Shown here piece after piece: positions 35,318-45,156 of a DNA stretch of 64,000 bases. The first letter of the stretch is position 1; each line of letters starts with the position of its first letter. This stretch comes from Ravibacter sp964562455 (lineage in GTDB: Bacteria; Bacteroidota; Bacteroidia; Cytophagales; Spirosomataceae): assembly GCA_964562455.1 (NCBI GenBank), contig CAZLTN010000006.1:1-64000 (forward strand), given 5' to 3'. Below the pieces are notes generated by a model. It did not search any database and was not told the DNA's origin. It worked only from the letters and a program-made list of their open reading frames with translations. Both the position numbers and the translations under genes were made by a program.

Positions 35318-36556
35318 ATGAATATCAGCTTTGAAAAGGTATTAAGAATACCGAAGATACATATAACAAAAGAAAGATTTCATTTACACAGGAGCACACC
35401 ACCTGTTTTTAACAAAAGCCATCAGAGAATTGCTGTAGCAGTTTATTTTTTCTGCCTCGGCCTTTCATTTGCTACCTGGGCCAGCCGGATACCGGATATT
35501 AAGGCCTCCCTCAGGTTAAGCGAAGCTTTACTGGGTACGTTGCTGCTAGCTTTACCGGCAGGCCAGATGCTCACGCTTCCGTTTTCAGGGAGAATTGTAG
35601 CCCGGTACGGGAGCAAGATCACCCTGGGTATTGCTTTTGTTTTCTATGCCTTCAGCCTGACCAACCTGGGGCTGGCGAAAGAGGGCTGGCAACTAGGTCT
35701 TGCCCTGTTTGCTATGGGAGTTTCCGGCAACCTCTGTAACATTTCGGTCAACACCCAGGCGGTAAGTGTCGAAAAGATGTACGGAAGGCCGATCCTGGCA
35801 TCCTTTCACGGAGTATGGTCGACAGCCGGATTCACAGGCGCGCTTATAGGCCTGCTCATGATCAGTCTTAAGCTGACACCCTACCAGCACTTCTGGATCA
35901 TCGCCATTGCCGGCATTATCTCCACTTTTTTTGCCAACAGGTTTCTTACCGAGAGTGCTACCACTTCTCAGTCGCAGGAATCGGCGGAAAAATCGTCCCG
36001 TTTCAGGAAGCCTCCCAAGGCTATCCTTCAATTGGGCATCATAGGATTCTGCTGCATGGCGAGCGAAGGCACCATGTTTGACTGGAGCGGGGTTTACTTT
36101 CAGAAAATTGTAAAGGCTGAAGGCAGCCTTATCCCCCTCGGATACGCTTCTTTCATGATCATGATGGCACTGGGGCGCTTTACCGGTGATAAGCTACAGG
36201 TACGCTTCGGGAAACAAAGAATGCTTCAGATGAATGGCCTCCTCATTTTTACAGGTCTCAGCACGGCTATTTTCTTTCCCCAATTGCTTACCGCGACCTT
36301 AGGCTTTATCATTGTAGGCTTCGGAGTTTCTTCTGTTGTGCCTATGGTATACAGTACAGCCGGGAAAATCCCCGGTATGGCTCCGTCGATCGCGCTGGCA
36401 GGCGTTTCGGGAATCAGCTACCTCGGATTTTTGCTGGGTCCGCCCCTTATCGGGTTTGTAGCCGAGCTTACCGATCTGCGTTTCTCATTTGGCATCATCT
36501 CTGTTATGGGATTGCTCATCGCACTCCTGGTACCAAGAATTTCAGTGTTCAAATAG
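35318..36556 (+). CDS. MFS transporter (YbjJ-like)
   Basis: Inner-membrane transporter of unknown substrate. The 412-residue protein has a ~35-residue cytoplasmic N-terminus and 12 predicted helices. Typical segments are FFCLGLSFATWASRIPDIKASLRLSEALLG in the first helix pair and MASEGTMFDWSGVYF in TM7, which are shared with the YbjJ-type subgroup. A Ser/Gln-rich loop (about 210-228) separates the halves. It has its own promoter and is not in an operon with an enzyme gene. Confidence 0.88.
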   Translation: MNISFEKVLRIPKIHITKERFHLHRSTPPVFNKSHQRIAVAVYFFCLGLSFATWASRIPDIKASLRLSEALLGTLLLALPAGQMLTLPFSGRIVARYGSKITLGIAFVFYAFSLTNLGLAKEGWQLGLALFAMGVSGNLCNISVNTQAVSVEKMYGRPILASFHGVWSTAGFTGALIGLLMISLKLTPYQHFWIIAIAGIISTFFANRFLTESATTSQSQESAEKSSRFRKPPKAILQLGIIGFCCMASEGTMFDWSGVYFQKIVKAEGSLIPLGYASFMIMMALGRFTGDKLQVRFGKQRMLQMNGLLIFTGLSTAIFFPQLLTATLGFIIVGFGVSSVVPMVYSTAGKIPGMAPSIALAGVSGISYLGFLLGPPLIGFVAELTDLRFSFGIISVMGLLIALLVPRISVFK

Positions 36557-36581
36557 AACTCCGGCGTATCGGGAATGCCGC

Positions 36582-36980
36582 CTATTCAAATACCTCTTTA
36601 ACAGCAAACTTCAACTCCGGGAAGAGCGGGGAAGCCATTTGGTCCTCTTCTGTAAAAGGCTTCAGGCCGAGGTACCTGTTGTCCCGGAGCACATACACCA
36701 GGATCGTTTTATCGACCGGCTCTACCAGCCAGTATTCCTTTACACCAGCTTTTTCGTAAAGGTCGAACTTAACACCCATCTCTTTGGCTGTGTTTCCGGC
36801 GTAGGAGTATCGCCTGGAAAAATCCAGCTGATCCAACGATACGATTTCAGGCTCGCAAACAACCATCGGCTCCTCTACGACATTTTTTGGTTTCATATCC
36901 GCAGTTTGTTGTTCATGAGTAAAGATAAATGAATCTGAAGGACTTTCAACCCCTCTACATAAGAGGCCTGTAACATACAA
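36582..36980 (-). pseudogene. Remnant of an Uma2/DUF820-family nuclease-fold gene
   Basis: The recognisable part is C-terminal: NTAKEMGVKFDLYEKAGVKEYWLVEP, then ILVYVL and the family-like ending. Full Uma2 proteins are about 190 residues and have an N-terminal half plus a PDL(V/I)xEI(L/V)SP motif before the TAK segment. Here that motif is replaced by LDFSRRYSYAG, and the N-terminal half is absent. The open frame (132 residues, or ~104 from the ATG at 36896) is probably a decayed gene after an internal deletion; expression of a short protein cannot be excluded. Confidence 0.6.
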
Positions 36981-37091
36981 CCTGTGTGGGTAACTTATTA
37001 GAATACCAGCTTAAATCCCCACTAAAAAATCCCCGTCTAGAAAGATTTTACGTATTTTAGCTGCTCTCTTGATACTTAATCTGAAAACGGC

Positions 37092-38831
37092 ATGCCTCCG
37101 ACGATCCGCCAGAATGACAAACTCATCGTTTACCAACTCCTCGTTCGTCATTTCGGCAATACCAGGACCCGGAATAAATTTTTCGGGAGCATAAAAGAAA
37201 ACAGCTGCGGAAAATTCAACGATATAACAGACAGGGCTCTGAACGCCCTGAAGGAATTCGGCATAACCCACGTGTGGTATACCGGTGTCCTGGCACATGC
37301 CACCCTTACCGATTACTCGATATTCGGGATACCCAGGGACCACCCGATGATTGTCAAGGGCATCGCCGGCTCTCCTTATGCCATTAAAGACTATTATGAC
37401 GTCGATCCCGATCTGGCCGAAAATGTTTCCATACGGATCAGCGAGTTTGAAGCGCTGATGCACCGGACCAGGGCAAACGGGTTGAAGAGCATTATCGATT
37501 TTATTCCCAACCACGTAGCCCGCTCCTACACATCCCATCAGAAGCCCGAAGAGATCGACGATTTCGGCAAAAACGACAACCCGGACCTGCCGTTCTCGCC
37601 TCAAAACAACTACTATTACCTCCCGGGAGAGGCTTTCCTGGTTCCTGACGGGGTTTCTTCTCCTGTAAAGTCCGGAAACGATTACACCGAAATACCTGCA
37701 AAAGCCACCGGAAATGACGTGTTCAGCGCGACACCGTCCGTCTACGACTGGTATGACACAGTCAAGCTTAATTACGGGGTCGACTACCTGAACGGCAGAA
37801 AGGCACATTTTGATCCACTACCCGACACCTGGCTGAAGATGAGGGACATACTGCTCTACTGGGCCAAAAAAGGTGTAGACGGTTTTCGTTGCGATATGGC
37901 GGAAATGGTCCCGGTGGAATTCTGGGCCTGGGTGATCCCACAGGTAAAAAGCGTCAACCCTGAAATTATTTTCATTGCAGAAATATACAATCCGGGGGAG
38001 TACAGAAGGTATATACATGAGGGTGGTTTCGATTACCTTTATGATAAGGTAGGACTGTATGACGCATTGCGGAGACTGATCGAAGGGCACGGAAACGCCG
38101 ACGACATTACACGGCTGTGGCAGGAGGAGTCCGGGGATATTGCCCGGCATATGCTCCGGTTTCTTGAGAATCATGATGAGCAGCGGATTGCTTCCCGCTA
38201 TTTTGCAGGCGACCCTTTCAGGGCTCTCCCGGCTATGGCGCTCAGCGCGACGCTCCATACCGGTCCGCTCATGATCTATTCCGGCCAGGAAACGGGCGTC
38301 GCGGCGAGGGAATCGGAAGGATACCAGGGGGATGACGGCCGTACTACCATTTATGACTACTGGGGTATTCCCGAATTCCAGGCCTGGGTAAATAAAGGAA
38401 AATTTGACGGGGCGAAACTGTCTGAGCAACAACAGGCGCTGAGGAAATTCTATGCCGATCTGAACCGGCTGGTAACTGAAAAGGAAGCCTTTCACTCCGG
38501 GTCATTTTTCGACCTCCAGTACGTCAATTTCCACGGGCAAAGCCCGGGATACGACAGCTCCAGGCTGTTTTCATTCCTCCGTTACACCGACCGGCAAAAG
38601 ATAATACTAGCTTACAATTTTGACCAGAACCGCCATTTCTCTACTTATTTGCGTATTCCTGAACATGTCTGGCGCGAAGTGCTCAGGCTGGATACAGAAC
38701 GTCACTATACAATAGTAGAGATTTTCGGAGCGCAGACGTGGGATTTCCGCTTCAGACATTCGGAAAACTCCGACGGGATTCCCCTCAATCTCCCGCCTAA
38801 TACTTTCAGGATCTGGGAAATAACGGATTAA
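37092..38831 (+). CDS. Cytoplasmic GH13 alpha-amylase family protein
   Basis: Glycoside hydrolase acting on alpha-1,4-glucans or short oligosaccharides. The 579-residue protein has no signal peptide, so it is probably intracellular. The GH13 conserved regions are present: DFIPNHVAR (region I), GFRCDMAE with nucleophile D268 (II), IFIAEIYNP with acid/base E297 (III), and FLENHDEQR with D362 (IV). An inserted domain lies between barrel strand 3 and region II (about 150-230) and a C-terminal beta domain ends the protein. No maltose transporter or other glucan gene is adjacent. Confidence 0.92.
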   Translation: MPPTIRQNDKLIVYQLLVRHFGNTRTRNKFFGSIKENSCGKFNDITDRALNALKEFGITHVWYTGVLAHATLTDYSIFGIPRDHPMIVKGIAGSPYAIKDYYDVDPDLAENVSIRISEFEALMHRTRANGLKSIIDFIPNHVARSYTSHQKPEEIDDFGKNDNPDLPFSPQNNYYYLPGEAFLVPDGVSSPVKSGNDYTEIPAKATGNDVFSATPSVYDWYDTVKLNYGVDYLNGRKAHFDPLPDTWLKMRDILLYWAKKGVDGFRCDMAEMVPVEFWAWVIPQVKSVNPEIIFIAEIYNPGEYRRYIHEGGFDYLYDKVGLYDALRRLIEGHGNADDITRLWQEESGDIARHMLRFLENHDEQRIASRYFAGDPFRALPAMALSATLHTGPLMIYSGQETGVAARESEGYQGDDGRTTIYDYWGIPEFQAWVNKGKFDGAKLSEQQQALRKFYADLNRLVTEKEAFHSGSFFDLQYVNFHGQSPGYDSSRLFSFLRYTDRQKIILAYNFDQNRHFSTYLRIPEHVWREVLRLDTERHYTIVEIFGAQTWDFRFRHSENSDGIPLNLPPNTFRIWEITD

Positions 38832-38881
38832 AGAGATAGAACACGCGGCGATATTCTGTCCACACTACCTACAAAAGCTGC

Positions 38882-41107
38882 CTAAAAAAGCCTGTTGAGT
38901 ATTTTAACAATGTCGACCGTAAGAGTGTTGATAAGCTCAAAAAGCCCGTCGATAGTTCTTAGCTCCGAGAAATCCCTGTTCAGGACAGGGTCTTCAAACT
39001 CTCCCCTGCCCGTCTCGCGAATTTCCTTTTTTACCATGGAAAGCATTTGCATCAACTCCTCGTTCTGGGGAAGAGCCTGTTTTATGACTTCCGTGCGCTC
39101 GATCTGCTTTCCCTCTACTATCGAGACGGCGGTGGTCAGGTTCCTGTCGATTTCCCTGATCTTGGGAGCAAATCCTTTGACATCGAAGCGGCTCCCCCCG
39201 CTTTGGGCGTAGGTCGACAGGGAAGCGATATAAGAGGTCAGCATATGGGAAGTAGCCACAAACTGGTGGAAATCCTCCAGCTTCACGCGCTGCCGCCGGG
39301 GCTCGGACATCATTTTCTGGAACGCATCCGAAACATTGGCCAGGGCGATAATAGCTTCTTTCCGGTGGTGCTTCAGGAGTGAAAGATCGATCCCCTTCCC
39401 CGAAAACACTGACGACACCGTATCAAAATAATGCTGGTTCGACTCCAGCGCCTCCTTTACGGTACTGTTGAGATTTGACGACTCCCAGGACGGCAGCACA
39501 AACATCGAAAAAAGATAAGCGATGACGGAGCCTATAGCCGTGTCGATAATCCTGTCGACCAGAACCTCACCTATCATTTGCGAATCCAGGAAATAGAAGC
39601 CTATTATTACATAAATGGTAATCCCGGCCGACGCCACAAAATAATTGGTCTTAAGAAAAGTATAGGCCATTATCATCGCCAGCATCATCAGCACGAACAG
39701 CCCGGTACTGCTATGCACCGAATATATAGCCAGGAACCCTACCGACGCTCCCAGGAACGTACCTGCTATCCGGTAAAGGTTCCTTTGCTTTGTGATGCCG
39801 AAGGCCGGCTTCATAATCGTGACAATGGTAAGCAAAACCCAGTGACCGTGGCCGATGTCCCAGACGAGCGAGATTGTAAAACCGGTAACCAACGCCAGTG
39901 TGAGTCTCAGCGCATGCCTGAAATGAGTCGATTTCAGCGAAATGTTGTCAAGCAGTATCCTCGGGTTCAGGTCTTCTCTGGGTACAATACCGTCGGGACC
40001 GGCCATGCTCCCGATCTCGTCCGTTTCGCTTGCTTCATACCGCGTAAAAAGATGCAGCTTTTTTACCCTTTCGGTAATATCCCTCATGCTGAGCAGCACC
40101 TGCTTCAGCATAATAAAATCTTCCACGTTCTCCTGGGTCATTTTTGCCGAACGGAAACGGTAAAAGGCAAGCTCACACTTATGGAAACCTTCCGCAAGGT
40201 CCCTCCTCGAGGTAGACACAGCCCCCGCCTGAACTGCTACACCTATATGCTGCACTTCTTCGGCGAGCCAGTTGATGTATATACCGAATATCCTGAGGAT
40301 TTTCGTATCGCCGAATACTTTGGCAAGATGCCGGTAGTCCTGCTGCGAATTCAGGATCTGTTCGAAAAGATCCAGGCTGTCGAGATACATCAGCACGAGC
40401 GTCCGGCTTTTATTACTGGAGTCCTTAACCATTTGCCGGGTTTTGAAAACCAGCTCTCTAAGCACCTCGTGGTTTTCTTTCAACGCCACCTGCAGGGGGA
40501 CCATTTTATCGTACAGTTGCCCAAACTTTGGGTTGGGCATGTAAAACTTTGCCTTCACCGATAGCAGCTCGCCGAGCAGTACCAGGTTCTCACCCATCAG
40601 TTGCTGGGAAGGCAGATAAGGGCGCAGCCCGGCCGACAGCAGGAAAATAAGGAAATACCAGAAGCCGCCCGCCATGAAGATCAGCACATGCCGGTATCCG
40701 GTTTCCTGGACAGGGTTCTCGTTCAGCGTTAATATAAATACCAGCAGGCTGATGGTACCGACCGCATTTGCCCTGTTGCCGTAGACGCCGATCATCGGGT
40801 AAAAAATCCCGAAAACGATAATGGCAAAGTAGACCAGAACCGTGTACGGCTGCAGCCAGATCGTGACAAGCCCGGAAAAGAAAGTAAAAAAAATTGCGAA
40901 AAGCAGCGTGTTCCTGCGCCGGTTGAGCGGTCCGGGATTGTCGACAGCTCCTATAAACAGCGTTCCCAGCGCAAACGGCATCATGGTTTCGAGCACACCG
41001 TAGTACTGGAAAACCACGCATGGTATGAGGCTCGCCAGCGTCAGACGGACCCCGGCTGCTAGATACTGACTGTGAACGAACTTACTGAACCCATCCAGGT
41101 AGTACAT
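38882..41107 (-). CDS. FUSC family membrane protein (YccS/YhfK-like)
   Basis: Inner-membrane protein of the fusaric-acid-resistance/aromatic acid exporter family; substrate unknown. The 741-residue protein has two blocks of about six TM helices (about 15-165 and 395-530), each followed by a cytoplasmic helical domain. The second block contains LALVTGFTISLVWDIGHGHWVLLTI, GTFLGASVGFLAIY and DRIIDTAIGSVIAYLFS, typical of FUSC proteins. It lies downstream of a 49-residue membrane protein gene and the nnr gene on the same strand, likely one transcription unit. Its stop is 51 bases from the convergent amylase gene. Confidence 0.9.
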   Translation of the reverse strand: MYYLDGFSKFVHSQYLAAGVRLTLASLIPCVVFQYYGVLETMMPFALGTLFIGAVDNPGPLNRRRNTLLFAIFFTFFSGLVTIWLQPYTVLVYFAIIVFGIFYPMIGVYGNRANAVGTISLLVFILTLNENPVQETGYRHVLIFMAGGFWYFLIFLLSAGLRPYLPSQQLMGENLVLLGELLSVKAKFYMPNPKFGQLYDKMVPLQVALKENHEVLRELVFKTRQMVKDSSNKSRTLVLMYLDSLDLFEQILNSQQDYRHLAKVFGDTKILRIFGIYINWLAEEVQHIGVAVQAGAVSTSRRDLAEGFHKCELAFYRFRSAKMTQENVEDFIMLKQVLLSMRDITERVKKLHLFTRYEASETDEIGSMAGPDGIVPREDLNPRILLDNISLKSTHFRHALRLTLALVTGFTISLVWDIGHGHWVLLTIVTIMKPAFGITKQRNLYRIAGTFLGASVGFLAIYSVHSSTGLFVLMMLAMIMAYTFLKTNYFVASAGITIYVIIGFYFLDSQMIGEVLVDRIIDTAIGSVIAYLFSMFVLPSWESSNLNSTVKEALESNQHYFDTVSSVFSGKGIDLSLLKHHRKEAIIALANVSDAFQKMMSEPRRQRVKLEDFHQFVATSHMLTSYIASLSTYAQSGGSRFDVKGFAPKIREIDRNLTTAVSIVEGKQIERTEVIKQALPQNEELMQMLSMVKKEIRETGRGEFEDPVLNRDFSELRTIDGLFELINTLTVDIVKILNRLF

Positions 41108-41186
41108 GGCTACACTAACTTATGAGCGCAATACTACCTCATTTGAGGGAAATTGTCAGCTTTTTCGAGTAAAATACCAATCCCGG

Positions 41187-41336
41187 TCAATAGGTTCCGC
41201 TGGCCAGTATAGGCTCCACAAACTTAACCAGCAGATAGGCAGCAAGAAAAAGGAAGACTCCGAATTTGATAGTAGCGGAAAAAGGATAGGCTTTGCGTTT
41301 CTCAGTTTTACGGTAGTAGTTGAGGTCAGCGTACAT
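41187..41336 (-). CDS. 49-residue single-helix membrane protein
   Basis: A short open frame below usual length cut-offs. It starts MYADLNYYRKTEKRKAYPFS, a basic and Tyr-rich cytoplasmic stretch, then one hydrophobic helix (FGVFLFLAAYLLVKFV, about 25-40) and a short tail ending SGTY. Length, charge distribution and tidy placement in a gap between two same-strand genes (77 bases after nnr, 79 bases before the FUSC gene) support a real gene. No family recognised. It might be a subunit or regulator of the FUSC transporter, but this is inference from position. Confidence 0.6.
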   Translation of the reverse strand: MYADLNYYRKTEKRKAYPFSATIKFGVFLFLAAYLLVKFVEPILASGTY

Positions 41337-41413
41337 AATCGTTAAACATTAGAGTGGCACATATATTCTGGTGATGAAGATCTTTAAAATATTATGCCAG
41401 TTTGCTCGGGCAA

Positions 41414-42892
41414 TTACCAACGCAATCCCTCTATCAGGTCTGATGCGATCAGCGCCTCTTCCGTCCGCACGGCCGCCTGCCTGTCTCCTGCCTCGCCGTG
41501 CGTGTAGACAGCGAGCCGTGCCGCTATATCGGGAGCATATCCCTGGGCGAGCAGGCCCAATATAATGCCGGTGAGCACGTCTCCGCTTCCTCCCGTAGCC
41601 ATTCCCGGGTTCCCGGTGGAATTGAAATAAACCGTGCCCTCAGGCTGCACTACGGCAGTATGGGCTCCTTTAAGACAGATAATAACCCTATATTTCACAG
41701 CAAAAGCACGTGCCTTTTGTATCGCTTCGAAACCGTCGGCATACGCTCCTGTAAGCCGCTGAAATTCTTTGGGGTGGGGCGTCAGAATAGTGTTTTGAGG
41801 TAATAATTCCAGCAATTCGGGATGTGAGGCCAATAAATTCAGGGCATCGGCATCCAGGATCAAAGGCCCGGAAAAGCTCTCCAGCAGCTTTCTGAAAGCC
41901 TCAAGAGTACCAGGATCGGTACCTATTCCAGGACCAACACCTATTGCCGAATAGCTGAAAGTCCCGGGAACCGATACCAGGAAGTTGCTCCCGGGATCTG
42001 TGATCACCATAGCTTCCGGGACGGCTATCTGCATAATTTCATACCCGCAGCCTGGAATATAGGCCGTCAGCAGCCCGACGCCCGAACGCAGGCATGCCCT
42101 GGAAGAAAGCACTGCCGCTCCTATCTTCCCGTAGCTGCCTGCAATCATAAGTGCATGACCATAAGTACCTTTATGGGAATATTTGCCTCGCTTTTTTTTG
42201 AGGTGTGGCAGATTTTCCCTAGTGGTGAGAAAGTAATCCGAAGGTTGCTGTTCCAGGAATTCGCCGTCGAGACCAATATCCACCACGCACCACTTTCCTA
42301 CATAGGGGTAGCTGTCAGCGATGAAGAAAGCCAGCTTGGGCACCTGGAAAGAAACGGTGTAGTCGGGCCTGACAATAAGGTCTTCAGCCGCATTGGCTTT
42401 ATCGGTAAAAAGGCCGCTGGCTATATCGACCGATACTATCGTTAACCCGGAGTTATTGATAGCCGAAATTACTTCTGCCAGCACCCCCCTTGCAGGACTA
42501 TTGAGTCCCGTTCCCAGCAGCGCATCCACGACAATCCCGGTCGCAGGCGAAGGAAAATCTGCCGGAGAACGCACAAAAACAGGCTCTGTCAGGCTCTTGA
42601 GCCGTTGAAGGTTTATTTCGAAATCGGGCGTGCCGGCCTCCCGGTGCTCGGCAATAAAAACCTCCACGGAATTTCCCCGTTCAATGAGCATCCTTGCAAC
42701 GGCCAGTCCGTCGCCTCCGTTATTTCCCTTCCCGCAAAAGACTGTATATTTATGTTCCTCATCAAATTTGCTCACAAGCCACTGCATAAATGCTTTCGCA
42801 GCCCGTTCCATCAGGTCGACAGACAGCACAGGTTCGGTCCGGATAGTATAAGCGTCAAGCTCTCTTACCTGCGCAGCAGAAAGTATTTTCAT
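41414..42892 (-). CDS. nnr: Bifunctional NAD(P)H-hydrate epimerase / ADP-dependent dehydratase
   Basis: Repairs damaged NADHX and NADPHX: the N-terminal YjeF domain epimerises and the C-terminal domain dehydrates. The 492-residue length matches fused bacterial Nnr. The epimerase domain (about 1-205) shows FCGKGNNGGDGLAVARML and VDALLGTGL; the dehydratase domain (about 220-492) shows GSYGKIGAAVLSSRACLRSGVG and the catalytic GNPGMATGGSGDVLTGII. It is first in the minus-strand run leading to the small membrane protein and FUSC genes. Confidence 0.95.
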   Translation of the reverse strand: MKILSAAQVRELDAYTIRTEPVLSVDLMERAAKAFMQWLVSKFDEEHKYTVFCGKGNNGGDGLAVARMLIERGNSVEVFIAEHREAGTPDFEINLQRLKSLTEPVFVRSPADFPSPATGIVVDALLGTGLNSPARGVLAEVISAINNSGLTIVSVDIASGLFTDKANAAEDLIVRPDYTVSFQVPKLAFFIADSYPYVGKWCVVDIGLDGEFLEQQPSDYFLTTRENLPHLKKKRGKYSHKGTYGHALMIAGSYGKIGAAVLSSRACLRSGVGLLTAYIPGCGYEIMQIAVPEAMVITDPGSNFLVSVPGTFSYSAIGVGPGIGTDPGTLEAFRKLLESFSGPLILDADALNLLASHPELLELLPQNTILTPHPKEFQRLTGAYADGFEAIQKARAFAVKYRVIICLKGAHTAVVQPEGTVYFNSTGNPGMATGGSGDVLTGIILGLLAQGYAPDIAARLAVYTHGEAGDRQAAVRTEEALIASDLIEGLRW

Positions 42893-43013
42893 TGTCTGAT
42901 AGGTTTAAGTCGTCAGCTATGTAAATCAGTTTACAAATAACTTTGATTTTCCTGGAAATTAGCTTTTTTTTCGCTCCGGTACTGGTAACGTTTTGTACAG
43001 ATGTGAAACAGAC

Positions 43014-43700
43014 ATGAGATATCGTCCATCAGAAACCGGGTGGCGCAGCCGTTCCCGGAAACGCAAAAGCTGGCTTCTTCGCCTGTCGCTTCTCTTCAAT
43101 TTCCTTTTCCTGGCTGCGGCTTCGGGCATCGCTTTTCACTACCGGGAAAGGCTTTTGCAGATGTTCCTGGATTGGAAAGAAAAAGCCGGAATTGTCTTCC
43201 TGGGGGATTCCATAACCGCCCAGGGCGAATGGAATATCCTTCTCGACAGGCACGATATCAAAAACAGCGGTGTGCCGGGCCTGGGCATATGCCATCTGAA
43301 GGATGAAATTGACCGCAGGGTACTGAGATATTCTCCTGAACTGTGCGTCGTGATGGGCGGGATCAACGACCTGACGATCCTCGAACGAACCGCCGGGGAA
43401 ACCATCGACGATTACAGGATACTACTTTCAAAGCTCAGGAATGCGGGTGTGAAAACCGTAGTACAGCTTACTTTGTACGAAAAGCAGTCTGCAGCGACAA
43501 AAATCAGGGTCGATAGCCTGAACAACTGGCTGGTCAGCCACTGCGACTCGCTGGGCATCCCGACGACAAACCCCAACAGGTGGCTGTCCGACCAGGACGG
43601 GCTGATAGACCGTTATGCCCGCGACAGGACTCATCTTACCCCGGAGGCTTATAAAAAATGGGCTTCGGAGCTGAAACCCCTGGTGGAATCCTGGCTATAA
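43014..43700 (+). CDS. Membrane-anchored SGNH/GDSL hydrolase
   Basis: Predicted periplasmic esterase or acyl hydrolase anchored by an N-terminal helix. From the ATG at 43014 it has 228 residues: a basic N-terminus (RSRKRKS), one TM helix (LLFNFLFLAAASGIAF) and an SGNH domain. The catalytic blocks are visible: FLGDSIT (Ser), GICH-containing block II, VVMGGINDLT (Asn), and DRTHLTPEAY (Asp-His). Substrate unknown. It diverges from nnr and ends one base before the convergent porin gene. Confidence 0.85.
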   Translation: MRYRPSETGWRSRSRKRKSWLLRLSLLFNFLFLAAASGIAFHYRERLLQMFLDWKEKAGIVFLGDSITAQGEWNILLDRHDIKNSGVPGLGICHLKDEIDRRVLRYSPELCVVMGGINDLTILERTAGETIDDYRILLSKLRNAGVKTVVQLTLYEKQSAATKIRVDSLNNWLVSHCDSLGIPTTNPNRWLSDQDGLIDRYARDRTHLTPEAYKKWASELKPLVESWL

Positions 43701-43701
43701 A

Positions 43702-44925
43702 TCAAAATCCCACCTGGAGCTGGAGCCTTGCCAGCGAGCCTCTCTGGTTATTGTCGGGCAGGCGGAAATCTTCAAATTTCCTGTTCGACAATGTAAAAGC
43801 ACCGATAATTTCGACATACCTGGAAATCTGCCAGTCAGCCCCTATTTCCAACTCCTTTACAATATAATGCCTTGCATCCCGCTCATGCTTTTTTGCTCCG
43901 TCAAAGTGCTGCACCCTTACGTATGGGTACAACAACTGCTTACCCATCGGCAGGCGGTAATTGGCCAGCACATAGCCTCCCCATAGCGGTTGCTTGGTGA
44001 TCTTGCCCGTAGCGTGGGTAAATTCAGGCCCGACTCCCCAATTATACTCTGCCTGCACGCCAAAAGGCTTTGGAAAGAGCACCGTCGATACTGCTACCCG
44101 TTTGTCGGGATAAGTATGGGTTGCATTGGTCCTGACGCCTGAAGTCATCTTTTCCGCAGCAATCGTATATTTCCCCCAATACCCCTGCACCGCAAATTCC
44201 ATAAGCTGATTGCCTGCATCGAGCGGATAGGCAACGCGGGCCACAACATGTTTGCTCCTGTTCAGGTCGCGCAGCGTACTTTGCCCCTGAAACACCCCCA
44301 ATGAAAAAATCCCGTAGTCGCCCGTACCCTTCAAACCGTTTTTAGCCCTGGCCTCAAACTTCTTCTGAAACCGCTCCGGCGTCCAGTAAAAAAACAGCCC
44401 CCAATCCCGTTCATTGATAAAGGCACTGTTGAGGGCATCGTTCCTGTCGAGCGGGATCCTGTTCCTGGTCGATTGTATATTTTCATGTCCGTATGGCACC
44501 CGCGTTTGTCCCAGCCTTGCCCTCAGCTCATTTTTTTTATCAAACCCGTACTCAAAGTACAGGTCACGAAGCTGGACCGCCGCCCCGCCCTCAATCAGAC
44601 CTGCGATGTCCGGCTGAACGGTGAAGGAAAGCCTGGGCAGGAGCTTCAGATCGACTGAAAATCTCATCCTCCTGAAATAGAGCCCTACACCTGTGCCCCA
44701 GGACTTGTCGCATTGCTCGCATTCGAGCTTGGGATTCGTCTCAAACAGCTCGTTGTACCTGAGCTGGGTATATCCTTTTATATCGATCCAGTCCCATTTC
44801 CGTTCCTCTTTTTTTTGGGCTCCGCCCCCCCCCCGGGAGGCTGTGCTATCGCTCTGCGCAGGTAGTATTTCCTGCATTCCCAGCAGGTTCAGCAAGCAAA
44901 AAACCTTTTTCATCACCGTCTTCAT
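43702..44925 (-). CDS. Porin of the phosphate-selective porin O/P family
   Basis: Outer-membrane beta-barrel porin. The ATG at 44925 (or 44913) gives a signal peptide MKKVFCLLNLLGMQEILPAQ; the open frame extends further upstream but that part is basic and not signal-like. After a Gly/Lys-rich linker comes an OprO/OprP-like barrel: WDWIDIKGYTQLRYNELFE, FRRMRFSVDLKLLPRLSFTVQPD, and a C-terminal strand LARLQLQVGF ending in Phe as outer-membrane barrels do. The carried solute is unknown. It diverges from the second efflux regulator gene. Confidence 0.85.
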   Translation of the reverse strand: MKTVMKKVFCLLNLLGMQEILPAQSDSTASRGGGGAQKKEERKWDWIDIKGYTQLRYNELFETNPKLECEQCDKSWGTGVGLYFRRMRFSVDLKLLPRLSFTVQPDIAGLIEGGAAVQLRDLYFEYGFDKKNELRARLGQTRVPYGHENIQSTRNRIPLDRNDALNSAFINERDWGLFFYWTPERFQKKFEARAKNGLKGTGDYGIFSLGVFQGQSTLRDLNRSKHVVARVAYPLDAGNQLMEFAVQGYWGKYTIAAEKMTSGVRTNATHTYPDKRVAVSTVLFPKPFGVQAEYNWGVGPEFTHATGKITKQPLWGGYVLANYRLPMGKQLLYPYVRVQHFDGAKKHERDARHYIVKELEIGADWQISRYVEIIGAFTLSNRKFEDFRLPDNNQRGSLARLQLQVGF

Positions 44926-45088
44926 AAGGCGACTATTAGTATGTTCCGAAAATTTCTTTTTTAAAAATCGTGTTATCTTAACGTACGCAAAGCTAGTACT
45001 CAAAAAGGTAATTTACCAGTTTATAACCGGGCGTTTTGGACGGAAAATGCATGTGTGATGTCAAATCGCTATTCTTACAGCCCTTGGA

Positions 45089-45104
45089 TAATTTTGTATC
45101 TTTG
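45089..45104 (+). promoter_or_regulatory. Two overlapping -7 elements before the second response regulator gene
   Basis: TAATTTTG (45089-45096) is followed directly by TATCTTTG (45097-45104); both fit TAnnTTTG. No good -33 match is visible at the usual spacing. The start codon is about 53 bases downstream. Confidence 0.45.
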
Positions 45105-45156
45105 AATTCACTTTTAAGCCTGAGATAAAGCACTAAGGCAGATCAGCGTTCAGGAT

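Noticed and set aside
39578..40564. 328-codon open frame opposite the FUSC gene
   Set aside because: Composition rich in His, Arg and Gln with no recognisable domain; it is the antisense shadow of a clear membrane protein gene.
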